From the NCBI RefSeq assembly GCF_020740795.1, contig NC_067294.1, forward strand, positions 17,737,001 to 17,801,000: a DNA stretch of 64,000 nt, written 5' to 3'. Shown here in pieces: positions 47,838-58,914 of this stretch. Made by a program: the position numbers and the translations under genes. This stretch comes from Apus apus (lineage: Eukaryota > Chordata > Aves > Apodiformes > Apodidae). The notes under the pieces are model-generated. The model was given only the letters and a program-made list of their open reading frames with translations, was not told the origin of the DNA and did no database searches. Each line of letters begins with the position of its first letter. Within the stretch, counting starts at the first letter, position 1.

Positions 47838-48368
47838 TCACAGAATCACAGAATCTTGGGGGTTGGAAGGGACCTGGAAAGATCATCCAGCCCAGCCCCC
47901 CTGCCAGAGCAGGGGCACCCAGAGCACAGCACACAGGAACGTGTCCAGGGGGGTGGAATGTCTGCAGAGAAGGAGACTCCACAGCCTCTCTGGGCAGCCT
48001 GGCCCAGGGCTCTGTCACCCTCACAGGAAAGAAATTCTTCCTGATATTCCCATGGAACCTCCTGTGCTCCAGTTTGCACCCACTGCCCCTTGTCCTGTCA
48101 CTGGACATCACTGAACAAAGCCTGGCTCTGTCCTCCTGACACTGCCCTTTACACATCTGTAACCATGGGTGAGGTCTCCCCTCAGCCTCCTCTTCTCCAA
48201 GCTCAAGAGCCCCAGCTCCCTCAGCCTTTCCTCAGCAGGGAGGTGTTCCACTCCCTCCAGCATCTCTGTGGCTCTGCCCTGGCCTCTTTCCAGCAGTTCC
48301 CTGTCCTGCTGGAACTGAGGGGCCCAGAACTGGACACCATATTCCAGATGTGGCCTCACCAGGGCAGA
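47838..48368 (-). mobile_element. CR1 LINE, subfamily B
   Basis: Reverse, starting with three cacagaatca tail repeats and ending cctcaccagggcaga. Very similar to 10470-11205. Confidence 0.95.
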
Positions 48369-50094
48369 TGGTTGGTGTCTGGATTTGGAGGCTGTGGGTC
48401 CCTTCCCAGCCAGGTTCTGCTTGTGATCTGAGTCAGCTGTGCAGAGGGGCTGTCCTGTCCTTCACCTCTGCACAGCTCACGTTTCTCTTGCTCTTCTGGT
48501 TTGGACATGAGGGACAGACACATAAATGATGGCTCCTGCCCACTGTGCTGCTGGTGAAAGAGGCTTTGCATGGAGCAGGGAGAGGCAGCAGGGAGAGGTG
48601 AAGGGCATTTTCAGGGCACAGAAAGGGTGAGAGGGGTGCTGGGTTTGCCATAGGTATTTAGCAGAGTCCCCAAAATGCTTTTAAATCCTGCTCAGGAACC
48701 TTTAGTTGGTCTCTGCACCCTTTCACATGCCTGCTCCTTGGTATTTCAGGAGCCTGAGCTGACAGCAGGAAAGATTTTCAGTCCTGAAAGAGTTAATTCC
48801 TCCTGCCTGCAGCGTCTGGGCAGTAATTCAGCTGCTGCTTTATATTCCTGAGCCCTTTACACTCCCTCCCTTCTGCCCTCCCCTCCCAGTCACGAGAAGA
48901 AATGCATCTTCCCAGGCTCTGAGGCAGGAGCTGGTGAGACAGCAGCAGTCCCTGCCCCAGCAGGTCCCTGCCTGTGCCCTTCTCCTCCCAGGGCCCTGGT
49001 GGTGTCTGCTCTAATTCGGGGCTTTCAGCTTGAGCTGGATGAGCTCAGCCCTTAAGCTATAAAGGTTTCTTAAGGGCAGGCACTGCCTGGGCCTCCATAC
49101 TGGGACACCAGCACCAGCCCTGGCTGGAAGGCAACACCAGGCTTAGATGGATAAGGCCAAAGCTGGGAGCCCTGGGCGGGGGGCTCTGAGGGGCTGGAAT
49201 CCCCTGCCAGCACAGCCCCACAAGAGCCTGGTGGGCAGTAGCTTCCTTGCACTCTTGCTGTCCTCTCCCATGGGGGGCACAGGGGCCTCTAGGGGAGGTG
49301 ATGTCCCCTGGGTGGAAGGTGGGGAGTCCCATTTGGGTCCAGGTGCTGCCCATAGGGGAGCTGGGCCTGCTCTCTGGGCTTGGGGGGGAATGCAAACAGA
49401 GGTTTGAAGCCTTAATGTGGTGGGTTTTGCAGCCCTGAACCTTGTGGTGGGAACTCCTTGGTTCCCCCATGTCCTACTCCATGGTTCCCCAGTGTTTCGA
49501 GGTCAGAGAGCTCCTCCAGCCCAGCTGGCCTCTGTCCCCAAGGAAGATGGTCTGTACCAGAGCTGGCCTGGGGTGCCTCTCCCCCTTGTTTTTAACAGCA
49601 CCTTGTTCTCAGAACCAGGCAAGACCAGCAAAGCTGAGGAGATCAAGGCATCCTTGAGGAGACCACAGAGATCATCAGCTGCTTGAGCTGGATGTTACCC
49701 CTGGACAAAGGCAGAAAACTGCTGGACCTGTGGGGGCTTCAGTGAGTAAAACACAATTCCCCTCTGGGGTCTGGACATGGTTATGAAGGGCAATTTAATT
49801 CCCTTCTTGCTCTTGGGACCATTTGTGCCAGTTTGGTGGTGTTTCAGCTCTCTTGTCCATCTTCTGGCCTGTCCTTGTAGACAACTGAAGAGTCAAAGGT
49901 TTGAGCCAAGGTGGAGGGGACATCATCTGGAGCAGATGGCAGGAAGGCAGGGGCAGAGGGTGGAGCCACAGCCCCGTGGCCCTGGGAAGGCTGAGGGAGT
50001 CAAAAAAGGGCGTGTAGGACACTTCAGGCATGTGTTCCTCTGCCTTCTCCATGCCTGGGGCATCACCAGGCTCCTCACAGAGCTGAGAGCTGGG

Positions 50095-50292
50095 TTCCCC
50101 TCACACCAGACCCTGGTCCAGGCTGGCCAGGGCAGGGGGGGAGTCCCCATCCCTGGAGGGGTTTCCAAGCCCTGGAGATGGTGCTGAGGGACGTGGGGCA
50201 GGGGTGGCCTTGGCAGGGCTGGGGGAAGGGTTGGACTTGATGGTCTGAAAGTTCTTTTCCAACCAAAAGTGGTTCCATGAGTCTGTGACCAG
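50095..50292 (+). mobile_element. CR1 LINE, subfamily C
   Basis: It has gtgctgagggacgtggggca and ends ttttccaaccaaaagtggtt with tail catgagtctgtga. Confidence 0.87.
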
Positions 50293-53054
50293 GGTGGGCT
50301 CTGCCAGGCTGAGGGCTGGGAGCACAGAGAGGAGCTGCCTCTGCAGCCAAGTGCCCAGGGCTGTGCTCAGCAGCCCCAGGAAGCTGCAAAATGAAAGAGA
50401 AATGGGGACATGAGCTGCACCTGGGCCAGCCTGGAGCTTTGCCCAAGAGTTTTGCTTCTCCTCTAACAGTTCCCTTAACAAAAATCCTTTTTTTCTTGGC
50501 TTTGCAGCTGTGGGCAAGTGATGTTCTGGTGGCCCCAAGTTGCCATGGCAGTTTGGATGTACAAGAGATGGGAAAACAAACGTTATTTTTGGTGCAAAAG
50601 AGAAAAATAAAATAAAAATAAAATGCAATCTTGACTTTCTTTGCTTCCATAATGGAACTTCAGTGGTGCAAAGATGAACCTGGAGCCTGGTGGCCACTGA
50701 GCAGGGACCTGGGCTGGGCTGGGGAGCTGGAGCAGCCTTGTCCTGCTGGTGGGCTGGGCCCTGCCACCATATCCCAGGAGGAGGCTGCAAGTCCTGTCCC
50801 CTGCACAGAAGATCCACCTTGGCAAACCTGGTCTGGTTTGGAGTGGGCTCTGAGTGGTGGAGCTGTCACCCCTGCCCAAATGTCACCCTGGGGGTGGGAA
50901 GCTGGTGGGGGCAGGAGCCACCTTCAGTGTCCAGACACTTGCCATGATGGATGCTCCCCAGTAAGCAGAGCCCAGGTCACACTGCTCCAGCCGTTCTTGT
51001 CCCCAGGGGTGTCCATGCCCATGTGGCAGCTCTGTGCCAGCAGTGTCCCTCCTGGTGACACCAGGGGTCCTCCTGCCCTTGCTCTCATGTGAGCAGCACC
51101 AGCCTGGCCAAGTTTAGAGGTCGATCCAGCCAGAAGTGGGCAGGGCTGCAGATCCCTGCTGGCTGCTGGGATGAAGGTCTGGTGCTCCCAGATGGCCACG
51201 TTGGAGGGACAAATGCTTTGTCACATGCTGGTGGCCCTGGCTTGGTGACACGGGTGGAGTTTGTCCTTCAGACTGGTTCTGTGGCTTGGGCTGGAGCTGG
51301 GGGTGGAAGGCTGCATCCTTCACGTGTGGACAACCCAGCTGGGGTTGCTCCTCATCCTGGGGCCAAATGCAGACTGGAGCAGCCCTTCTGCTGCTGAGGT
51401 CGTGCTGGCATCTCATGGTAGGTTCCCCACTGAGCACCTGAATGCTCCCTGTGGCCAAACCCCACCCCCACCTGCCACCACGGGTTTGGAAAAAGGGTGA
51501 TGGGACATCACCAGGGGGTCCTTGGTGTCCCTTGGAGCTGGTCCAGCCCTTCTAGCTGCAGCCACCTCCCACCAGCACCTCCTCCTCACCCTCAGCCCTC
51601 TCCCATGCCTTTCCCTTCCCCCACAGGCCCACTCGTGTGGGGGGGACACGTCCACCAGCCAGGCCTGCGCCCCAAAATCCCCCTGTCTTTCCCAACCCCC
51701 TTTCCCTCTTCCAGGTGCCCCCGTTGCTGCAGCAGGTGTGGGATGGGGACAGCTGATGGCGCTGGCTCCACGGGGCTTTTGGGAGCTGGTCCCCATGGAC
51801 ACGGACACAGAGGGAGCTGCTGGGATATTTGCAGAACGAGGACAGGGACCTGATTATTGCCCTAGTTTGTGTCAAACCTCAGCTCTTTTTTATTATTTAA
51901 TTTGTTAATTTTTTTTAGCAGCCTTTTGATGAGCTCGGCAATGACAAGTTGCTAATTGGGGAGTGGGAGGCCCCAAACTGGGGGAGCGGGGCAGGGAGTG
52001 GGGGCTCCTGGGGTGCCCCACGGCTCAATCCACCCGTGTTGTCCTGGGAAAAATGGGGGAGGAAGAAAGAGCTGGGATAAAATAATGCTCTGAACCTGGC
52101 ACTGGGCCTGACCAGAGGGACCAGGGAAGGGAGCCCAGCTGGGCTGGGGTGGCCTCTCTGGGATCAGCCAGGGGGTGGGGACACCCCAAAGCTCAGCAAA
52201 AGGGCCAGCAGGGACCTTGTGGGGTTCCTCAGGGAGAGGTGCCCCAGCACCCAGGGCTGGGGGAGGACACCTGGATCCCACCACCCTGGGACACCCACCA
52301 GCAGGGCAGCAGGCTCCACGGGTTTTTTTTTTTCCTTCCAAACCCCCTGATGTTCTTATTGATGGAGAAATTCCCTGCAGGTCCTGCCGGGCTCACACCT
52401 GCTCTGCCGAGCACGGACTGAACCAGAATTTGAAAAAGGATGGGGTAGGGGTGGAAAATCCCTGGGTTTAAAGTCTTCTCTTGCTTTATTAACAGTACAA
52501 AAATTGTTGTCTTCCCACATCCCAGGGGCTGCCTCCTGCACCCCCACTTTGGGGCCCATGTGGGCAGAGGGAGCCAGCCCAGCCCCCCCCCCCCCCCATC
52601 TGACACCCCTTCCCCACACACCCCCTTTCCCAACCCCCCTCCCCAGACTCTGCCCTTCACAAAGCAGCTTTGTCTGCCTCTTCCTCTTCCTCTCCTCCCA
52701 TCTGGCTGCTCTCCCTTCCCTGGCACCCATTCCATCTCCCTCTGCAGCACAAGGACCCTCCTGCTCTGTTTCCCTCCGGAGAGGGGGGGGTCCAAGCCCC
52801 CCTGTTGCCCCATTGCAGCTTGTGGGGACACCCCTGGCCCTGCTCCAGAGATGATGGGGATGATGGCAGAGTCCCCACGTCACCAGCCCTGGCACCCATC
52901 TACATTCTGGGGACTGGTCGTGCAGCTGCCACCAGGGTGAGGGGTGGGTGCTGCCTCCTGAACCCCTCTGGAGCTGGAATGGCATGGGGAGGGGGGGAGA
53001 CTTTCCCTCTGGCACAGCTTCACCAGCTGCTTTCTGTTCCATGAGCTCTGTCAT

Positions 53055-53295
53055 AGAAACAGACAATCCCAGACTTGTTCTGGTTGGAAAAGACCTTTCA
53101 GACCATCAAGTCTTACCGTTCCCCCAGCCCTGCCCAGGCCACCCCTGCCCCATGTCCCTCAGCACCATCTCCAGGGCTTGGAAACCCCTCCAGGGATGGA
53201 GACTGCCCCCCTGCCCTGGGCAGCCTGGGCCAGGGCCTGACAACCCTTCCATGAAGATCTTGTTCCCAATATCCAATCTCAACCTCCCCTGAGCA
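53055..53295 (-). mobile_element. CR1 LINE, subfamily C
   Basis: Reverse: acaatcccagacttgttctg, ggttggaaaagacctttcag. Confidence 0.87.
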
Positions 53296-54937
53296 ACTTG
53301 AGGCTGTTTCCTCTTGTTCTGCTGCTTGTTCCTTGGGAAAAGAGACTGACACCAAGAGGTGTCTGCCAAAACCCCACATGTTGTGAGCCCTGTAAGAGAA
53401 GAGGGGAGGTCCCTGGGACGTTTCTGTGCTCCCCCATCCAAAACAGGCAGCACCTTCCAAACCTTGGCAGCAGGATGTCCATGTCACTGGGCCACCCACA
53501 TCCCTGCACAGGGAACATGCCCCATCAAGGCCACCTTCACTCCCCTTCCTGCTCCCAGCCACCCCATTGAGGCCCTGGGTGGTACAGCTCAGCATCCCTG
53601 CTCGCTGGAGTGGAGAGGGTCCCAAAACCTCCTCCCCACCCTGAGCACATCCCCTTTTGGCAGCCCCTTCCCGCTGCCACGTGTGCTGCCAGGGGGACAC
53701 GATGGCCACGAGGGGCTTGTCTGGACTGGTTTTGTTTGCCTGAGGGTTTCCCAAAGTGCTGCCTCTGCCCAAAACCCTTGGGGGCTGACGGGGGGTCCAT
53801 CCCCAAGGGAATCAGCCCTGCCTGGCTCTGTGTCCCCAGACACCCCCTGGGGGCAGGTCTGGGGGTCCAGCCCTGGGCTCCAGGGGGTACAGAGGGTGTC
53901 CCTGCCTGCAGAGGCAGCGTCAGACCCAGGGACCCAGCGTGTGGGCTGGTTCCTCCCCCCTGGGGACAGTGGCCCTGCCAGGTGCCACCCACAGCATCTC
54001 AGGGGCCACCACAAGTTCCAGTGGAGCGTGTGGGCTCCAGGGGTGGGGAGGACTGCAGTGTCCCCTTGGAGCTGAGCCCCTCCAGCCACACGGTGGCCTG
54101 GTGGCAGTGCCCACAGCACCTCCCTGGCTTGCCTCCATCCTGCCTGGCCTCCCCATCCTCCCCCCTGTCCAGTTCCATGACTTCAGGTCTTGGCTGCAGT
54201 TGCTGTTGGGTCCCCAGGGCCAGGCCAAGCTCCTCCATCACCAGCACAGCTGAGGAGAGAGCTCTGCCCCGTGGGGGAGGAGGGACAGACAGACAGACAG
54301 CAGGCCCCAAGCAGCTCATGCCACTGCCTGGCAGAGACCACCACAGGGTCACCAAAAGGTGAAATCCCACCCCACCCTATTTTGCCTGGTCTCCTGCAGC
54401 TGAGGGCTGGCCTGGCTCCTCAGAGTGATGGAGGAGCTCTTGGCAGCCACCAAGTGCCCTCCCACCACCTTTGCCTTCGCTGCAGTCACAAGAGTTCAGC
54501 CAGTTTTAGTCTGTTCCTGCACATCGGGCTGAAGCTGTTTGGAAAAGCAATCAATCCAATAAATCCAAGTGGATTTATGGAGCAGGAAGGATGGTGAAAT
54601 ACCTCTCGTTCCACCCTGGGAATGTCAGGCTGGGAGAGCAGCAAGCTGCTTCCAGGGAAATCGAGTCCCAGGGGATCTTGTGGTGAGGGGCTGGTGGGGA
54701 ACTGGGTGGCCATGGCTGGGGGAAGGACTCCCCCCCAATCCCACTCTGGGATGGACCTCCCACTCCTCTCCCATTTGCACCCACTGCCCCGACGAGGCCC
54801 TTTTTGACCTTTCCTATCCCGAGCACCAGGATTTTGAAGAGCTTTTTGTTGGGATTGGCTGCCCCTCTCTCCCCGATGTGTTTATTGGAGAAGCCTCCCC
54901 AGTGCTGCCAGCTCCCAGGGGTTCCTTTTGCTCCAGG

Positions 54938-55001
54938 CAGGCTCACAATCCTGCTGCAGGCTCAGAATCCAGCTGCAGGCTCAGAATCCTGCTGCAGGCT
55001 C
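54938..55001. repeat. 19-bp tandem repeat, 3.3 copies
   Basis: Unit caggctcagaatcctgctg with one or two substitutions per copy. Confidence 0.92.
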
Positions 55002-55356
55002 TTGGCACTGCACCAGGTCCTGCCTAGCCCTGCAGCTCCCAGTGTCAGACCCAGGGTGACCTCCCAGCTCCCTTCAGGAACCCCGAAGGAGAGGGCAAGA
55101 GGGAGTTGGGTGAAAATTCAGCTTTTGGGGTGTTTTTTTCCACATTCCCCCCCCCCCCCCCCACTTCAACTCATTGCTGGGTGAGGTCATGGCTGGAGGA
55201 GCTGCCTGGTGGGACTCAGGCCATGACCACAGCCCATGCCAAGGAGCACGTCAGCGAGCAGGGTGCCAGCCCCACCCAGCCCTCCCCAGGGCCCAGCCAC
55301 CCCGAGCCAGCTCAGAGCTCACACATCTAATGGAAAAACTGGGTTGGCTCAATCCC

Positions 55357-55384
55357 ATTTTGTTGTTGTTGTTGTTGATGATGT
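55357..55384. repeat. (GTT)n microsatellite
   Basis: ttttgttgttgttgttgttg followed by atgatg. Confidence 0.9.
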
Positions 55385-56687
55385 TTTGCTTGGGTTTTCA
55401 AGGTCAACCGGCCCCCCAAAAAGTGACTGCTGCTCACAAGGACCCTCGAGCTGGTGACACAGGGTCACCACAGCATCCACAGCATCCGCAGGCTCCAGCC
55501 CTGCCAGGAGCTGGCAGTGAGGTGGGACAGTTCCTGGGGGAACAGGCTGCAGACCTGGTGTGACTGGTCCCTGCACCACCAAGGTCTTCCAGTTGAGCTG
55601 CCTACAGAGGAGCCCAGGGCTGCCCTGGTCCCATGGATGTACCTGGGAGGGTGACAAGGGACAGCAGGAAGGGGGGACGAGGAACTGAGTCCCCCCTCAA
55701 GGAGGGGGGAGGAAGGAGATGGAGAATCAGGGGGAAGCAGCAGCAGGAGAGGACCAGGGTGGAGAAGGTTATGAGCCCCTTCTGGCTGTTGAGGAATGTT
55801 CAGAGCACCTCAGCACAGCCCCTTGCCTGCTTCATACCCTGGCCCAGCCCTCTCTGCTGGGCTGGACCACCTCAAAGTTTGCTGGTGAATACAGGTGCAG
55901 ACCCCCCCCACACACCCCTGGGTTGGGGGAGAGGGGGAACACAGCCCCTCAGGCCCCACCAGGCACACGGGCTGCAGCCCACAGAGCCCCTCAGTCCCCC
56001 CTACAGCTGGAGCTGGAAACCCCCCTGACCTGCTCACTCGCTCCCATCCCCCATCCAGGATCATCCCCTCCTTTCCAAGGTGAAGTTTCCCCTCCTGGGA
56101 GCGATGCCTCCAACCCCCCCAGGGTGTCTCAGCCCGAGGGGCTGCTGGGGGCTCCATCTTGTCACCCTCTTTGCATCCCTCCCGGCAGGGCTGTGACTCA
56201 GCCCCTCCTCCTGCAGCTTCTCCATCGGCTCACCGTGCTGCCACCAGCATCTTCCCACTCCCCGGTGTCCCTGCTAATCAGCACGGCTGACCGAGTTCCC
56301 TTCCTCAAGCGCTTAACTGGGCAGGTCTGCAGCTCCGCGCCTTTCCCTTCCCGCTCCTCGCGGTGCCCTGGGGAGATGTCCGTGCACCAGAGAGAGGGGA
56401 TGCAAGGAAAGGAAAAGCGCATCCTCCTCCTGGCGCTGACACCAGCAGATGGGGACACGGGGACACCGCGGGCCGCAGGGCTCCCGAAGCTCCACAAAGC
56501 CTCTTTGCTCCCTACCCCTGGTGGGGCTTGACCATCCCCATCTCCTCCCTCCCGCAGCCCCCAGCGCCCGGCTGGCATCACTGGCAGGGTGGGCAGCAGT
56601 GCCCAGTGCCCTGAGACCATCTCACCCTGGCTAGGGGGGGGTTGCTGGGGACGGCCCCCCGGGTGGCACCTGGATGGGAGTCCAGGG

Positions 56688-57135
56688 CAGAGCCACAGAG
56701 ATGCTGGAGGGAGTGGAACATCTCCCTGCTGAGGAAAGGCTGAGGGAGCTGGGGCTCTTGAGCTTGGAGAAGAGGAGGCTGAGGGGAGACCTCACCCATG
56801 GTTACAGATGTGTAAAGGGCAGTGTCAGGAGGACAGAGCCAGGCTTTGTTCAGTGATGTCCAGTGACAGGACAAGGGGCAGTGGGTGCAAACTGGAGCAC
56901 AGGAGGTTCCATGGGAACATCAGGAAGAACTTCTTTCCTGTGAGGGTGGCAGAGCCCTGGGACAGGCTGCCCAGAGAGGCTGTGGAGTCTCCTTCTCTGC
57001 AGACATTCCACCCCCCCTGGACACGTTCCTGTGTGATGTGCTCTGGGTGCCCCTGCTCTGGCAGGGGGGTTGGACTGGATGATCTTTCCAGGTCCCTTCC
57101 AACCCCTGTGATTCTGCGATTCTATGATTCTGCTC
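56688..57135 (+). mobile_element. CR1 LINE, subfamily B
   Basis: Plus orientation with [18 protein letters not shown] and [17 protein letters not shown] in translation. It ends cccttccaacccctgtgatt with three gattctgcgattctatgatt-type tail units. Confidence 0.95.
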
Positions 57136-57342
57136 CTCACCGGTGCCGGGTCGATGTGGTTGATCCCCATCATTGTCCCTCTGGAGCTGCCCCTCCAGGT
57201 GTCCCAGCACAGGAGGAACGGTGGCCCCGGGGCTGGGGACAGAGGGCACAGCGTGACAGGGGCCACACAGCACCAGGACCCTGCCTTGTCACCGCCCGGA
57301 CCAAACCACCTCCCCCCCCGTGCTCTGGTCGGCAGCCCCTCC

Positions 57343-57402
57343 CGTGTGTGCATGTGTGTGTGTCTGCACACGTGTGCGTGCACATGGACACACGTGTGTG
57401 TG
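57343..57402. repeat. Alternating purine-pyrimidine (TG/CA) tract
   Basis: Runs of gtgtgtg and cacacgtgtgcgtgcaca; mostly alternating over 60 bp. Confidence 0.88.
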
Positions 57403-58094
57403 AGCAGGGCTGGCCCCATGGGGGGGGGGGGCAGAGGGTTGGGTCTCAGGGCTACAGGGGATTTTTTTGGGGGGGAGGGAGGGTGGATTTCCAGGGGTCT
57501 CTGGGGGAGTGCAGCAGGACTGGGGGGAGGTGCCTCTTTGTGGGGTGCAGGAAGATTTGGGTCTGTTGGTCTGTAAAGGGGTTCGGGGGGTGGTCTCTGG
57601 GTGTGAGGGAAGTCTCTGGGGGGTTTGGGGGGGCAGGGAGGGGCGGGGTGGGGGGTGTCGGAGGCCGTGTAGCTGCAGCCCAGACGGAGGCACCGGAGGG
57701 GGGGCAGGAGATGAGGGAGAGGGTCCGTGCCTTGGGCTCCTGGAGCTCCTGCCAGCTGCTAACACGGGGAGCAGACACCCCCGCACCTCCCCAGCCCCCT
57801 CCCCGGGCTGTGTGTGGATCTTTCTGTCTGTCTGTTCCTCTCTTGAGGCTGCTCCGCTCCCGCTCCCCCCTCCACATCCCCCCCCCCCCGCACACACACA
57901 CACATCTGGGCAACAGCCGCTTATTTTTCCCTCCGCGGTTGCGACACTTCGAGTCACGGGACGTTCCCCCCCGGAGTGTCACAACCCCCTGAAGGGACAG
58001 GGCGGGGGCTCAGGAACAACCCATGTCCACCCCCCAAGCACAGAGAGGGGAGCCCGGGCACCCCCAAAAGCAAATCGCACCGGGGCTGCTGGTG

Positions 58095-58212
58095 ATGGGT
58101 GAGCAGATTCCCCTAGAACTGGGGGAGGGTGGTTGGATCCCCCCGGGGCTGGGAAAGGGCTTCTGGATCCCCCAGGGATTGAGGAAGGGTGATCAGATCC
58201 CCTCGGGATTCA
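58095..58212. repeat. 30-bp minisatellite, left part
   Basis: About four degenerate units of the type gggtgatcagatcccctcgg followed by gattgaggaa. Continues at 58545 after the CR1. Confidence 0.85.
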
Positions 58213-58512
58213 CAGAATCACAGAATCCCCAAGGCCGGAAAAGACCTCTCAGATCATCAAGTCCAGCCCATGACCAACACCACCACATCTCCAGACCATG
58301 GCACTAAGTGTCACATCCAGCCTTTCCTGGGATGGTGCCTCCACCTCTGCCCTGGGCAGTCCATCCCAATGTCTGATCACCCTCTCCATGAGGAAGTGCT
58401 TCCTGATATCCAACCTAACCCTCCCCTGGAGCAGCTTCAGGCCAGGCCCTCTTGTCCTGTCACAAGGTGCCTGGGAGAAGAGTCCAACCCCACCTGAGCA
58501 CAACCTCCCTTC
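58212..58512 (-). mobile_element. CR1 LINE, subfamily D, inside a 30-bp minisatellite
   Basis: Reverse: cacagaatcacagaatcccc, aaggccggaaaagacctctc. Copies of a 30-bp unit flank it on both sides. Confidence 0.9.
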
Positions 58513-58544
58513 AGGTAGTAGATTGATAAAGGGAGGACTTGCTA

Positions 58545-58640
58545 ATGATGAGAAGGATGATTAGATCCCCTAGGGACTGAGGAAGGGTGACAGGATCTCT
58601 CCAGGATTGAGGAAGGGCAATCAGATCCCCTCGGGGGCTG
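58545..58640. repeat. 30-bp minisatellite, right part
   Basis: Three more units (ggatgattagatccccta; gggtgacaggatctctcc; gggcaatcagatcccctc) in the same phase and orientation as the left part. Confidence 0.85.
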
Positions 58641-58902
58641 TAGCCACGGATACTTGTTCTCTTTGGTGGGATGTGCCAGGACCTGCCCTGCCCTTCCCCA
58701 GAAACACCAGCCAGGAGCACACCAGTGCCACCCATGTCACCCATGGCCATGTCACCCTGTGCCCAAAGGCCTGGGGGACCCGAGGACAGGGATGCCCCAA
58801 GAAGGGGCTCCTGCTGCCAGAGCCACCTCCCCACCAGCAGCCTCACCACAGCAGCAGCATCGGGATGGACAAGCCCCCCTCCTCCCCCCCTCTTCCCATC
58901 AC

Positions 58903-58908
58903 AATAAA
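58903..58908 (+). terminator. AATAAA on the + strand facing the PCDHG 3' end
   Basis: A canonical + strand signal 31 bases from the minus-strand one. No + strand gene reaches it in this window. It might be a relic of a convergent transcript (DIAPH1 converges with PCDHG in mammals), or a by-product of the palindrome. Confidence 0.4.
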
Positions 58909-58914
58909 ACACCA

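Larger units (their letters stand above)
38226..58902. other. Gene-poor 21 kb before the PCDHG 3' end
   Basis: No coding gene recognised. It contains CR1 copies at 43213, 45495, 47838, 50095, 53055, 56688 and 58210, GC-rich minisatellites at 40.9-41.5, 41.95-42.06 and 54.9 kb, and the GGAA array at 47.1 kb. In mammals the corresponding PCDHG-DIAPH1 interval is only a few kb. Confidence 0.55.

Noticed and set aside
54780-54830. tRNA, snRNA or rRNA genes anywhere in the window
   Set aside because: I looked for A/B boxes and cloverleaf arms by eye here and elsewhere and found none convincing; a tRNAscan or Rfam search would settle it.
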